64,000 nucleotides of DNA, from the NCBI GenBank assembly GCA_963677185.1, contig OY781889.1:3038001-3102000 (forward strand), in the 5' to 3' direction. This document shows positions 43,829 through 52,769 of the stretch, piece after piece. Source of the stretch: G963677185 sp963677185. GTDB lineage: Bacteria > Bacillota > Syntrophomonadia > Syntrophomonadales > Syntrophomonadaceae. The translations under genes and the position numbers were made by a program. The notes beneath the pieces are model-generated. The model was given only the letters and a program-made list of their open reading frames with translations. It was not told the DNA's origin and did not search any database. The stretch's first letter is position 1. The number at the start of each line of letters is the position of its first letter.

Positions 43829-45067
43829 TCATTCGGTCTCAATGCCGTACTGCCGGCAAAGCCCTCCCAGACCATCCTTGAATCCCGCTCCAACCGTAGC
43901 GAAACGCCATTGTCCCTTATACCGGTATATCTGGGCTATTACCACCGCCGTTTCCAGGCTGAAAGTCTTGTCGGGAATGTAACGCAGCAATTCCTTTCCG
44001 GTAGCCTGTTCAATTAGCCTGATATATAAGCCTCTTACCGAAGAAAAGGTCTGAAGGTTTTTTTCAAATTCGTATATGGATAAACAAAAGCTTATACGGT
44101 GATATTCGGGCGCGATGCGCTTTAGATCAAGCTCAACTCTTTCGATGTCCAGGTCTCCTGCCCCGAGCAGACGCAGTCCGCCGCCGGCCAATTCCGGCTG
44201 GTTATAGTAAATCAAGTCGGCGTCCCCATGAACACGTTCAAACTCATCCAGAATAAATACGCCAACGTCTATGTCGAATGGCATTTCGCTGTCCCAACCC
44301 AGGGCTGCAATAAGCGGAGCACCCGGTGCCGCCAGCTCATCAATGCTGATCCTCTGCCCTTTTTGCATCAAGCGCCCCGGTTCGGCCACTTGCTCAAGCG
44401 GATTACGGGAAGGGGCCATTTCAGCGCTGTGCCACGCCACCTGCGAAGTGTAGCGCCCCAGTTCATCCACGCTGGCATCATGCCCAATCATGCCGGTTAT
44501 CCGGATCCTGCGGACAAAATACCTGGAAACTAAAAACAGACTTCCCCATATCACCGTATTTTTAAGGCTGGGTTCCATGACGATTTCCAGGGTGTTCGGA
44601 CCCGGAGAGAGCTTTTTATTGCCAAAATCAAGCCCGTTGACGTCGGTTTCCAGTGCGCAAACAACCGGAACGCTGAGTAGAAACTTACGGCTGGTCCGGG
44701 TATTTACCGGCAATATGCCCAGATCAATAACCGCCGGAATCTCCCAACTGCCGGCTTCTTCATCCATACCCAGCACCGTGCCCTGCAACTCAACCGAGTC
44801 TATGCCGGGCTTGCAGCCGTCTTGGACCGCTACCGCAACACTCGGGCTGGCAGAGCTTTGTTCCCCGGTGACTTCTATGCTCAGGTTCTTCAAAGTTACT
44901 CCAGGCGACTGAATATCGATTACCGGCCCGCAAGCCGCCCAAATAGTGCTGTTATAGCCTTCAATCTTACAAGGCTTGTTAATAATGAGAGGCCCTTCAT
45001 ACTCGCCCGCTTTTAGCTTAAGAGTATTCCCGGCTGCTAATTTGTCCAGTTCCTTTTGTAACTGCAA
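43829..45067 (-). CDS. Fusion of a beta-helix-like domain and a TerD domain
   Basis: About 412 residues from a TTG at 45067 with GGAGGG 7 bases upstream; the open frame reaches 45151, overlapping the kinase gene. Residues 1-90 look like the start of a parallel beta-helix (NTLKLKAGEYEGPLIINKP, GVTLKNLSIEV). A middle beta-rich region of about 140 residues is unrecognised. The C-terminal ~180 residues are TerD: LMQKGQRISIDELAAPGAPL, FDIDVGVFILDE, FSLETAVVIAQIYRYKGQWRFATV. The acidic GEGDDEQ loop is replaced by GAGDLDIERVELDL. I know of no standard family with this architecture. Confidence 0.82.
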   Translation of the reverse strand: MQLQKELDKLAAGNTLKLKAGEYEGPLIINKPCKIEGYNSTIWAACGPVIDIQSPGVTLKNLSIEVTGEQSSASPSVAVAVQDGCKPGIDSVELQGTVLGMDEEAGSWEIPAVIDLGILPVNTRTSRKFLLSVPVVCALETDVNGLDFGNKKLSPGPNTLEIVMEPSLKNTVIWGSLFLVSRYFVRRIRITGMIGHDASVDELGRYTSQVAWHSAEMAPSRNPLEQVAEPGRLMQKGQRISIDELAAPGAPLIAALGWDSEMPFDIDVGVFILDEFERVHGDADLIYYNQPELAGGGLRLLGAGDLDIERVELDLKRIAPEYHRISFCLSIYEFEKNLQTFSSVRGLYIRLIEQATGKELLRYIPDKTFSLETAVVIAQIYRYKGQWRFATVGAGFKDGLGGLCRQYGIETE

Positions 45068-45098
45068 TGCCCTTCCCTCCACCGTCGCGTGGCTGGCT

Positions 45099-46523
45099 TT
45101 ATAAAGCCAGCATCCTGACCATAACCAAACGTCCATGGTCGTTGTCATCAAGCTTAATCTGCTGTCCGTTTTCCAGGCGCAGCCTCTGCCCTGGAGTCAA
45201 TCGGGAAATCCGGCCCTCATTCAATATCAGGGCGTTCAAGTCAATGCTATTAAGAAAATATTCTCCCTTGTTGAGCGATATGTAGGCTTTCATCGTCTGT
45301 TTGGCCTTTTCTCCCGCCCATATATTGTCATATACGTGCCATTCGAACAATCCCTGGCCATTCCAGGCCACCAGGTAAGTACCTTCAGGCTTGAAAACTC
45401 CTTTTTGTCCCCGCTGCCCTTTGTAAAACTCCAGCACCGGCATTTTGGACCATTCCATCGCGCTGCCACACCATGGACAGCGCGAATGCTCGCTTTCCAG
45501 CACAAACCAGCCCTTTGAACAACTTCGATTGGAACAAGGAACCAGCGTATTCAGAGTATGTACCAGGGCCCGTTCCCAGTCTGCCGCGGTGGGCCGCAGA
45601 TCGGGCTTGAAAAGTGCTTCCACCATGGATTTCTCAATCAGGCTGGATAAAAACCTGCCGGTGACCTGGTAATCCTGCGCCATAACCTCCGGGCGGTTGC
45701 TCCGGTCTGATGGGTGCTCTATAAACAGCGCCCCCTGACCGTACGATATCTGTTCATATTCTTCCTGCGAATTGCAGGCATGCTGTTTGGGGCCGCGCAG
45801 GGGATGCCGAAGCAGCAGCAGCTGATAAACAAGCACTGCCAGGGCGTGAAGATCCGTTCTAATCGACGGCAGGCCTTTGCGCATGTATACTTCTGGAGCG
45901 ATCAAGCCCGGGGTTCCCGCCACCTTCGGAGGATGGATGCCGGGCACTACCAGTCCGTCCAGATCAATCATCACCGCCTTGCCATTGGTGGGATCAGCCA
46001 GGAAGTTGTTGTAGGATAAATCCGAATGAGCCAGTCCGGATGAATGCAGCCTGCGCACCGAGCGCGCCATGGTCAAGGCCATTTGCATTATCCTTCGCCA
46101 GTCGCCCCTTTCGTCCTCAGGAATCAAGTTAAGGCCTCTTTCGGATACGAAGAAACCCATGCGTTTTTCGTGGCCGTCGCGGGTATAATAGTTGCCAGAA
46201 TATGCAGGAACACGCACGCCAAAACGTGGTTTCACAATGACTGATTCCGGCCAGCAAAAATACTCCCGCCAGAAAGAGCCCGTATCTTCGTCGAGCAGAG
46301 GATTGAAGCTGTATACTATGTTTTTAAGCCGCTCCCATAGTTCCGGTTCATCTGCAGCCCGGGCGTCTTTGTAAAACTTCAGTACGTAGCGGTGCCCTTC
46401 TTCGAAATACACAAATCCTTCGCTACCCTCGCCAAGCACCTCGTTCTCAAAGTAAACCTCCCGGCCGTCCATCAAGGTGGCCAGGATCTTCTGGGCATTG
46501 GAATTATTCTTCTGATCTGACAT
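45099..46523 (-). CDS. Ser/Thr protein kinase with zinc ribbon, Ter-associated
   Basis: About 474 residues from MSDQKNNSN (ATG 46523). Kinase domain to about residue 290: GEGSEGFVYFEEGHRYVLKFYK (loop and lysine), SGLAHSDLSYNNFL (catalytic loop) and MIDLDGLVVPG in place of DFG. A C4 zinc ribbon follows (CSNRSCSKGW ... CPWCGSA). The ~110-residue C-terminal domain is FHA-like or beta-rich. This resembles the kinase of the TerY-kinase-phosphatase triad described for Ter operons. No PP2C phosphatase is in the window. It precedes the beta-helix-TerD gene by 31 bases. Confidence 0.88.
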   Translation of the reverse strand: MSDQKNNSNAQKILATLMDGREVYFENEVLGEGSEGFVYFEEGHRYVLKFYKDARAADEPELWERLKNIVYSFNPLLDEDTGSFWREYFCWPESVIVKPRFGVRVPAYSGNYYTRDGHEKRMGFFVSERGLNLIPEDERGDWRRIMQMALTMARSVRRLHSSGLAHSDLSYNNFLADPTNGKAVMIDLDGLVVPGIHPPKVAGTPGLIAPEVYMRKGLPSIRTDLHALAVLVYQLLLLRHPLRGPKQHACNSQEEYEQISYGQGALFIEHPSDRSNRPEVMAQDYQVTGRFLSSLIEKSMVEALFKPDLRPTAADWERALVHTLNTLVPCSNRSCSKGWFVLESEHSRCPWCGSAMEWSKMPVLEFYKGQRGQKGVFKPEGTYLVAWNGQGLFEWHVYDNIWAGEKAKQTMKAYISLNKGEYFLNSIDLNALILNEGRISRLTPGQRLRLENGQQIKLDDNDHGRLVMVRMLAL

Positions 46524-46595
46524 CGCTTCGTTTTGCACCACCTGTGGGCCTAATAAACAAGGCTGCTCCCACGGAGCTTCCTTAATGCCCTGTTA

Positions 46596-47165
46596 TTAGT
46601 ACCAGATTAATTCAAGGTAATCATCGATAACACCCGGCTGATAACTGTCAATGCGTATAACATCCGGTGAAACATTATGCAGCGCTTCATAATCAGCTGA
46701 AGAACCGCAGCCAATAAGCACAAACCTGGCGCAGCGCCTTTTCAGTTTCTCCAGCAGTGCTTTTTTGCGTTCCCACCGGTCATTGAACCGGCCATCAGTG
46801 AACAAGAAAACCAGGGCTTTGTAATCGCCCCGCCCCTCATCGGTGGAAGGACGCAGATCATCTTCCATGCATATTTCCAGCAATTCCAATAACGGGACCA
46901 GGCGTGAAGCTCCACCTAACTCCAGGTTTTCAAACTTGAAGCTCTCCAGCGGCATCAGCGGAATATCCCTGGTGGCATGATTATTGAAAGTGATAAGGCT
47001 TACATATATATCGCTGGCGAAATCCTCAGCATTAAGTGCTCCTACGAGGTATTTTACGCCCTGTTTAAACGCTTCGGCGGCCTGGCCAAACATCGAGGCC
47101 GATACATCTATTGCGATGTAGACTGGCAAACGGTGAATTCCTGCCATACTGCTTGTGATGTTCAT
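46596..47165 (-). CDS. terY: TerY-like vWA domain protein
   Basis: A 189-residue von Willebrand A domain. The metal-ion-dependent adhesion site is YIAIDVSASMFGQ (DxSxS), with the later threonine/aspartate positions in FLFTDGRFNDRW. Matching TerY-like proteins accompany the kinase in Ter systems, probably as a scaffold sensing phosphorylation or metal. It is directly upstream of the kinase gene in the same direction. Confidence 0.9.
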   Translation of the reverse strand: MNITSSMAGIHRLPVYIAIDVSASMFGQAAEAFKQGVKYLVGALNAEDFASDIYVSLITFNNHATRDIPLMPLESFKFENLELGGASRLVPLLELLEICMEDDLRPSTDEGRGDYKALVFLFTDGRFNDRWERKKALLEKLKRRCARFVLIGCGSSADYEALHNVSPDVIRIDSYQPGVIDDYLELIWY

Positions 47166-47206
47166 TTCATGTACCCTCGGCTAATCTTGTATACAGTCTT
47201 TATATG

Positions 47207-47226
47207 TAAAACGGCCCCGGGGGCCG
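47207..47226 (-). terminator. Probable terminator between terD (C) and terY
   Basis: A very GC-rich palindrome CGGCCCCGGGGGCCG is followed on the minus strand by TTTT. The short T run makes it moderate. Confidence 0.5.
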
Positions 47227-47362
47227 CTCCTGGCCGATATAAAAAGCTATTCTATATTATGATTCACATTTGGCAACCGGCTTTACTGGTTTGACCGGCA
47301 AACCTCATCACATGATGTCGCCGCCGGCCAGTTAATACGCAGGCTTGAAGCCCCCGATTAAA

Positions 47363-47941
47363 TTATATATTAATTCCGAAATTGCGGCACAAGGCTGCCA
47401 ACCCGCCAGAAAAACCGCTGCCAACGGCATTGAATTTCCATTCCGGACCGTTCCGATACAACTCCCCTACCACAATCGCTGTTTCCACTGAAAAATCTTC
47501 TCCCAGATCATAGCGAATCAGCTCTTCATTGCTGTCATTGTTCACAATACGAATGAAGGCATTGGAAACCTGCCCAAAATTCTGCTTGCGGGTTTCAGCA
47601 TCGTGAATGGTAACTGTAAAAGCTATTTTATCCACTGAAGCCGGTACTTTTTCCAGCTCGACAAACACCTGTTCATCGTCACCTTCGCCTTCCCCGGTGA
47701 GATTGTCACCCATATGCACAACGGATTCTGATTCATGCTTAAGGTTGTTGTAAAAAATGAAATCTTCATCTTTGGATACTTTGCCGGCACCCGTCAGCAG
47801 AAATGCAGCTGCATCCAGGTCAAAATCAAAGCCGCCGCTATACCTGTTGGTATCCCAGCCCAGTCCGACCATCACCTTTTTTAAACCGGCATTGCCCTTG
47901 GTAAGGTCTACCCTCTGACCTTTTTGTAAACTCAAGGCCAT
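47363..47941 (-). CDS. terD: TerD-family stress protein (C)
   Basis: A 192-residue TerD protein closely similar to protein A: LQKGQRVDLTKGNAGLKKVM, FDFDLDAAAFLL, GDNLTGEGEGDDEQVFVEL and FSVETAIVVGELYRNGPEW. GGAGGAGT precedes the ATG. It lies between the AIM24-family gene and terY; the intact acidic loops predict calcium binding. Confidence 0.94.
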   Translation of the reverse strand: MALSLQKGQRVDLTKGNAGLKKVMVGLGWDTNRYSGGFDFDLDAAAFLLTGAGKVSKDEDFIFYNNLKHESESVVHMGDNLTGEGEGDDEQVFVELEKVPASVDKIAFTVTIHDAETRKQNFGQVSNAFIRIVNNDSNEELIRYDLGEDFSVETAIVVGELYRNGPEWKFNAVGSGFSGGLAALCRNFGINI

Positions 47942-48038
47942 TACATACTCCTCCCTCGCACTGTAATTTATCCGGGGCTGCAGAGCGTCAGCCCTGCACA
48001 GCCCCGGTCAATTCATAGCTGCCCATAACCTGCGCTTT

Positions 48039-48716
48039 CTATGCGGGAGGCATGAAACTGCGAATCCAACTGCCAAAAGCACCTGGATTGCGGCTTTGAA
48101 TCAATATCCTGCCCGGCCCGGTAAAGCGGCAGACCAGACCTTCTCCGGAAGTGATGGAGGATATCCACCCCTTCGCAGCTTTTTCAATAGTATAATTCAT
48201 CGTATCCGGCCATGCTACAAGATGCTGGTTATCAACCACCATTTGCTGCCCTGGCGCCAGGTCAATCGCATGAACCGCACCTAAAGAGCTGAGGAAAACC
48301 GTCCCGCGTCCGCTTATTTTCAATACGAAGAAGCCTTCACCAGAGAACAATCCTTTGCTGAGGTTCTGCATGGTGGAGTCAACGTCGATTCCGGCGGTTC
48401 CAGCCAGGAAGCCGTCCTTTTCCACTTTTAGCGAATAACTTCCGTCCAGATCAAATGCCACTATGTCTCCGAGTGTTGCCGGCGAAAGCAGAACTTCTCC
48501 AGGGCCGCGGACCGCATGGATGGTCTGGAAGAAGAAGCTTTCTCCCGCGACCATGCGTTTCAGGCCTTTCATTATGCCGCCTTCGGCTTTACCTTCCACG
48601 TCAAGATTGGGGTCCATAGCCACCATGGCACCCGATTCGGCTTTCATCAATTCTCCAGCTTCCAAATAGGCTTTGATCATCGCAAATGAACCACGATACA
48701 GGATTTCGTACTTCAT
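48039..48716 (-). CDS. AIM24/TIGR00266 family protein
   Basis: A 225-residue protein of the AIM24 (TIGR00266) family, made of two beta-sandwich halves of trimeric ring proteins: SGAMVAMDPNLDVEGKAEGG, GPGEVLLSPATLGDIVAFDL, GEGFFVLKISGRGTVFLSSLG and GEGLVCRFTGPGRILIQSR. Such genes recur in Ter-type stress loci; the molecular function is not known. AAAGGGGG precedes the ATG. Confidence 0.88.
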   Translation of the reverse strand: MKYEILYRGSFAMIKAYLEAGELMKAESGAMVAMDPNLDVEGKAEGGIMKGLKRMVAGESFFFQTIHAVRGPGEVLLSPATLGDIVAFDLDGSYSLKVEKDGFLAGTAGIDVDSTMQNLSKGLFSGEGFFVLKISGRGTVFLSSLGAVHAIDLAPGQQMVVDNQHLVAWPDTMNYTIEKAAKGWISSITSGEGLVCRFTGPGRILIQSRNPGAFGSWIRSFMPPA

Positions 48717-48857
48717 GATAATCCCCCTTTCAAATATTAAGTTAATTCATATTGTTACACAGTATCCAGTCCACCTATTAATGCATCCCTCCCCGGTAAT
48801 ACGAATAAGCATATCAGGCCAATCATTAAATCCCGTCCGGCAATGGCGCCGCACAGG

Positions 48858-49589
48858 TTAGATTCCCCCCAGCGTTGACAAAATATCTGCTATGCCAGCA
48901 TGCCCGCCTTGTTCAGAAATGTAGCCGCGGTTCTGTTTTACAGTCAGAAGCAGTTCATCCCTGGCGCAAGCCGGAGCCGCAGATACATCGACTTCCTTCA
49001 TCCAGTCCAGGTCGTTAAGATCATTACCTATCCCCCATGCCGAGTGCAAAGAGGCATAACCCAGAACCCTTTCCAGGGCATGCTTTTTGTCCACTTCTAA
49101 AGCCAGAATAAACAGCTTATTACCGTCCTTCAAGCGTCGATGCTCCAGCGCCAATCCCTCAATAGTATTATCCAATGCAATTAAATCACTTGCTTGCGGG
49201 TTCAGCAAGGCAACACAGCTTTCAAATTCCGCCTGTATAAGTTCAGGCAGCGAAGTTTCTATCATCTTGGCATGATCAATCCAGGCCAGGTCGACAAAGC
49301 ATTCACATTCATCGCGGCTGTCTATCCAAATACCGCCATTTTCAGCCGCAGCGCCGTGAATAACCAGCCCCTGCTCACGAAGACCATTGATAATGAAAAG
49401 CGCGGACAGCCTGCTCCGTCCAGTGGCCAGCACAATATGGCGCTTCTCCTGGATTTGCCTCAGAAGTTCGATGGTCTCCCTGGCCATATATGAATGCCGG
49501 CGCCGGCCGGGAACCATAAATGCCCCCGGGCGTTCCTCGCCGAAGAGAAGGGTTCCGTCCAAATCCATTATTAAATAATCCTTGTTCAT
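48858..49589 (-). CDS. HAD-superfamily hydrolase of the Ter biosynthetic module
   Basis: A 243-residue HAD phosphatase. Motif I is LIMDLDGTLLFGEE (nucleophile D and acid D), motif II IVLATGRSR, and motif IV GIGNDLNDLDWM; the cap is of the Cof/sucrose-phosphatase type. It starts one base after the stop of the phosphoribosyltransferase-like gene. HAD enzymes accompany PRTase-like proteins in Ter loci and are proposed to help make a nucleoside-like metabolite; the substrate is unknown. Confidence 0.88.
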   Translation of the reverse strand: MNKDYLIMDLDGTLLFGEERPGAFMVPGRRRHSYMARETIELLRQIQEKRHIVLATGRSRLSALFIINGLREQGLVIHGAAAENGGIWIDSRDECECFVDLAWIDHAKMIETSLPELIQAEFESCVALLNPQASDLIALDNTIEGLALEHRRLKDGNKLFILALEVDKKHALERVLGYASLHSAWGIGNDLNDLDWMKEVDVSAAPACARDELLLTVKQNRGYISEQGGHAGIADILSTLGGI

Positions 49590-49590
49590 C

Positions 49591-50691
49591 CTATCTCAAC
49601 CTCACTGCGGCCAGGCAATTATGCCGCTCTCCCATCCAGGGAGCGTAATGAATCTCAACATTGTGCCTGGCAGCCAGATAAATGAATGCCGGCATTTCCA
49701 CCACGGCTTCCTCCGGAGACAACCCCAGCCACAACGCCTGCGGACGCCGGTTGACAAAGGTACGGGCTACCTCATTGCAGTTCACTTTCCAATCCCGGGC
49801 GGCTGTTCCGGTCCTAACCGTCAGTTCATCCAGCAGTTTACCGAGCTTCTGAGGCTGCATTTTATTGAACTTCACAACCGAATCAAAACTGTCGTGTTTA
49901 AAAACCTGCATCCAGGCATCAATAAGCTCCTGGTTGCGAAATGTGTCCGGATAAGCATATGCATTCCAAATATACCCTGGACGTTCTATGAAAGCCCGGG
50001 AAAAGCCCAGCACTTCCGGAGCCGAAAAATGAGCGCAGTCAATCAGCATATCACGATCAGCTGCCCATATATCTCCATAATGCCCTGGATCGACCAGAGT
50101 AGCTATGCGCCAGTGCCGTTTTTCGCTTGCCGGGCAGGGATAGTTCGCAATGGATCTCCTGATCTCTTCTACGGCAACTCCCCGGCCAGTCCAGCCGTCG
50201 ATAAATACTGGAGTAAACCCGGGATGGTCTTTTAATGCCAGGGCAAGAGCCTGGTAATCAAGGCCAGCATCATGAAAAAGGCCCAGTGCAGCCACCGGCA
50301 TATCGATTCCCTTACGGCTCAGCGCCCGGGCAGCCAGGCCGGCAGATATGAAGATGCCGGCCCGCAACACTGCAATCAGCAAAATGTTCCGGCCAGCAAG
50401 CTCGCTCTGAATATTATCCAGCAAAACATCATGTAATGCGCTGATTCGCTCCGCTTTGCTTTTTAGTGATGCTATGACTATACTATTCAGTTCTGGATCA
50501 GGCTCCGGTTCAGGGCTGGGCCTGGTCCATCGTTGCCAGCCCTTCAAGCTGCCGTCGAAACATTCCTCACCGCGAAATATCTCGGGGCTGGTAAAGGGAT
50601 CAACCGGTCCGGCATCATTAAGATAGACCCGGACCCCGGGAAGATAAGATTCAAAGCTGCCATTGCATTGAACGGTTTCATGCAATCTCAT
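49591..50691 (-). CDS. StiP/PRTase_1-type phosphoribosyltransferase-like protein, Ter-associated
   Basis: About 366 residues from MRLHETVQC (ATG 50691; the frame opens at 50712). The first half has a PRTase-like layout: NILLIAVLRAGIFISAGLAARAL and PVFIDGWTGRGVAVEEIR, with GWTGRG at the position of a PRPP-binding loop. The C-terminal half contains RTFVNRRPQALWLGLSPEEA. This is the family once called cysteine protease StiP and later interpreted as a phosphoribosyltransferase of the Ter biosynthetic module. It overlaps the upstream PRTase gene by 14 bases. Confidence 0.8.
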   Translation of the reverse strand: MRLHETVQCNGSFESYLPGVRVYLNDAGPVDPFTSPEIFRGEECFDGSLKGWQRWTRPSPEPEPDPELNSIVIASLKSKAERISALHDVLLDNIQSELAGRNILLIAVLRAGIFISAGLAARALSRKGIDMPVAALGLFHDAGLDYQALALALKDHPGFTPVFIDGWTGRGVAVEEIRRSIANYPCPASEKRHWRIATLVDPGHYGDIWAADRDMLIDCAHFSAPEVLGFSRAFIERPGYIWNAYAYPDTFRNQELIDAWMQVFKHDSFDSVVKFNKMQPQKLGKLLDELTVRTGTAARDWKVNCNEVARTFVNRRPQALWLGLSPEEAVVEMPAFIYLAARHNVEIHYAPWMGERHNCLAAVRLR

Positions 50692-51772
50692 CAAAAGTAA
50701 AATCCCTTTCATTATGCTTCATTACATATACGCGGGAACCATTCTTTTTCAACCTCAAGCCCAGAGATTCCACCTGGCCAGTCTGATCTGCCTGATCATA
50801 AACCAGGATGCAAGATGAAGGCTTGCTGGGCGGGTTATACAGGAAAAGGGTTCTCTTGCCTTCTTCGTGAAAAGCCCAGCCAGGCAATTCCCACGGACTC
50901 ATAGTAAAATGCCGGTAGTATGACGGGACCCGCGCTTTGCAAATGCTGGCCAACTCGTAAGCCAGGTCGATTGATTCGGAAGCTCCTATGCAGACCACTT
51001 CATTGCTCAAATCCAGCCCGTCCAGCTTGCTTTGCCACATTTTCGAGCGCCAGGCTGCATCTTCAGACATAAATGGCTCCAGACGCCCGCGCCCTTTCTC
51101 CCACTCGCTGTGCCGGCTGCTGCCACAGCCGCTCTGCCAATCCGATACCGGATTCGCCCATATTTTCAAGGTTTCCTCATCATGCCGGTATTCGCGATGC
51201 AGCCAGCCAAATGTAAGCTCAATGCCCAGCAGCAAGGCCGAGTCTTTCATCTCGTGCAGCCGCCGGTCGGAACACATCACTTTTAATGCCATGATATGAA
51301 CCCGTTTCAAATCATGAATGTTAACCGCCAGCACCCGCATAAGGTTCATGACCGTATTGCCGCTTGTAATCTCATCTTCGACAATACACAGGCGATCATA
51401 ATGATCCATGCCGTTCAGGCTCAAGTAATGAGCAGGAGCATGCGAATGAGGCTCGTCAAAGGCAACCATGCCAGGTTCAGGATAGCGAGTGGAATAGATA
51501 AACCGGCTACCGCTGTGGTTCTCGGCCACCAGTCTTCCCAGTAATATTGATGATTCACTCAAGCCTATTATCGGCCAGTCCCCGGGAAGACTGGCCTGGC
51601 AAGACAGTCTGGATACCAGCGTCTCGGTTTCAGCAGGTTCCACAGCGCCTATCTTTCCAAGACTGCGATGTACCAGCGCTTCTTCCCGGAGCGGGTTGTT
51701 TTTCCTTTTGACGGCGGCAAAGCCCGAATAATCAGTTGAAAAGGCCAGGGTTATCTCTACAGGAAACGGCAT
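50678..51772 (-). CDS. Orotate-PRTase-like protein with TRSP domain, Ter-associated
   Basis: A 364-residue protein. The N-terminal phosphoribosyltransferase domain carries the PRPP motif RLCIVEDEITSGNTVMNLM. The C-terminal part (RGRLEPFMSEDAAWRSKMW, VVCIGASESIDLAYELASIC, FLYNPPSKPSSCILVYDQ) fits the TRSP domain described in Ter gene neighbourhoods. It is the first gene of the three-gene run PRTase-PRTase-HAD. AAAGGGGG precedes the ATG. A role in making a modified nucleotide or nucleoside is inferred from family context. Confidence 0.8.
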   Translation of the reverse strand: MPFPVEITLAFSTDYSGFAAVKRKNNPLREEALVHRSLGKIGAVEPAETETLVSRLSCQASLPGDWPIIGLSESSILLGRLVAENHSGSRFIYSTRYPEPGMVAFDEPHSHAPAHYLSLNGMDHYDRLCIVEDEITSGNTVMNLMRVLAVNIHDLKRVHIMALKVMCSDRRLHEMKDSALLLGIELTFGWLHREYRHDEETLKIWANPVSDWQSGCGSSRHSEWEKGRGRLEPFMSEDAAWRSKMWQSKLDGLDLSNEVVCIGASESIDLAYELASICKARVPSYYRHFTMSPWELPGWAFHEEGKRTLFLYNPPSKPSSCILVYDQADQTGQVESLGLRLKKNGSRVYVMKHNERDFTFDEIA

Positions 51773-51916
51773 TTAAACGTCCCCCTTTCTAAAGTGGAAA
51801 AACCTGACAAAGCTTGAACAGCATTTAAAGAGATGGTACTTATCATTTTATTCGATTCCGTCCCTTTTTTCTACAAATTTCGTTTTATTAGGGAAAACTT
51901 CAGGCAGGCAAATTGC

Positions 51917-52351
51917 TCATTTATGCTCCTGTGCGCAGGCTGGGCAATAGGCGAAAACTTTCACGTCGTGGTTCACGATGCGGTATCCTCTCTCCTCCAG
52001 GCTGGTCTCAAGCGTTTTCAGCATTTCGTCTTCGAGTTCCGCAATCTTGCCGCATCCGATACACAGAATGTGATAGTGGTGGTGCAAGCCGGTGTCGCAG
52101 ATCTCATAGCGCGACTTGCCTTCATCGAACATGTTCTTATATAGTATCCCAATCGAAGCCAGGCGCTCCAGGGTTCGATAAACGGTGGCAATGCCTATAT
52201 TCCCTATCCTGGCACGCGACTGGATCAAAACGTCCTCAGCGCTAAGATGCTGGCCGGGATTATCCATCATTACTTCCAGCACAGCTCTCCTCTGCCTTGT
52301 AAGGCGGTAGCCATTCATAATTAACTTTTCATTTACCGTCTTGTCCTGCAT
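51917..52351 (-). CDS. fur: Fur-family metalloregulator (Fur/PerR)
   Basis: About 145 residues from MQDKTVNEKLIMNGYRLTRQ (ATG 52351, AGGGG 7 bases upstream; the frame opens at 52492 but overlaps the promoter). The winged helix has LTRQRRAVLEVMMDNPGQHLSAEDV and TVYRTLERLASIGIL. The metal site region is HHHYHILCIGCGKIAELED, and CPAC near the C-terminus completes a structural Cys4 zinc site. Fur versus PerR cannot be settled by eye. It lies upstream of the PRTase run in the same direction. Confidence 0.9.
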   Translation of the reverse strand: MQDKTVNEKLIMNGYRLTRQRRAVLEVMMDNPGQHLSAEDVLIQSRARIGNIGIATVYRTLERLASIGILYKNMFDEGKSRYEICDTGLHHHYHILCIGCGKIAELEDEMLKTLETSLEERGYRIVNHDVKVFAYCPACAQEHK

Positions 52352-52379
52352 ATGCCTGCCCCTAAAGCTGATTAGTATC

Positions 52380-52408
52380 ATTATACCGTCTTTTCCAGTG
52401 ATTAACAA
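52380..52408 (-). promoter_or_regulatory. Promoter of fur
   Basis: On the minus strand TTGTTA (plus 52403-52408) and TATAAT (plus 52380-52385) are 17 bases apart, close in front of the ATG at 52351. Confidence 0.7.
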
Positions 52409-52769
52409 TGATAGCGGAATGATGGATAAATGACAATCTAATAACAAAGCTCGATCTTCGCGCAGAGCGGGCTTTGTCGAAAGCGGACGCAATTGCCTTC
52501 ATTTGCTGGTCATACATCCCTGTTTTTACTGCAATTATGTAATCGATAAGCATTATTCCAGTTGCAGACATCTTTCTAATTCCAGCCATCCTCAAAAAAA
52601 ATGCCGCGGCACAATCCTATTGTTATAATAGGACTCTGTTGCGGACATCTTCGTCCTCTATGCTATTCCAATTATAACGGCAATGCATCGCATGCTTGAG
52701 CAGCAAGCCGTTAGCGCGTTCACAATGCGGTAAACTCCATTCCGCAATGCCTGTCAGACCTATCGTAGC
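52409..52769. other. Intergenic region with a palindrome upstream of fur
   Basis: About 360 bases between the second vWA gene and the fur promoter. It contains the inverted repeat at 52615-52633, a run of eight T on the minus strand after TGCCGCGGCA (near 52596-52610) that may help end the vWA transcript, and a second TATAAT-like box near 52670 on the minus strand. A 77-codon open frame here is not convincing. Confidence 0.4.
52615..52633. promoter_or_regulatory. Perfect 7-5-7 inverted repeat, possible operator
   Basis: TCCTATT-GTTAT-AATAGGA is a perfect palindrome about 210 bases upstream of the fur transcription start. It is AT-rich like PerR/Fur boxes but does not match the 7-1-7 layout, so the assignment is tentative. 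Confidence 0.35.

Noticed and set aside
51833..52144. 103-codon plus-strand frame opposite fur
   Set aside because: Shadow of the fur gene; no ribosome binding site.
52362..52595. 77-codon minus-strand frame between the TerF-like gene and fur
   Set aside because: It runs through the fur promoter, has unlikely composition and no recognisable family.
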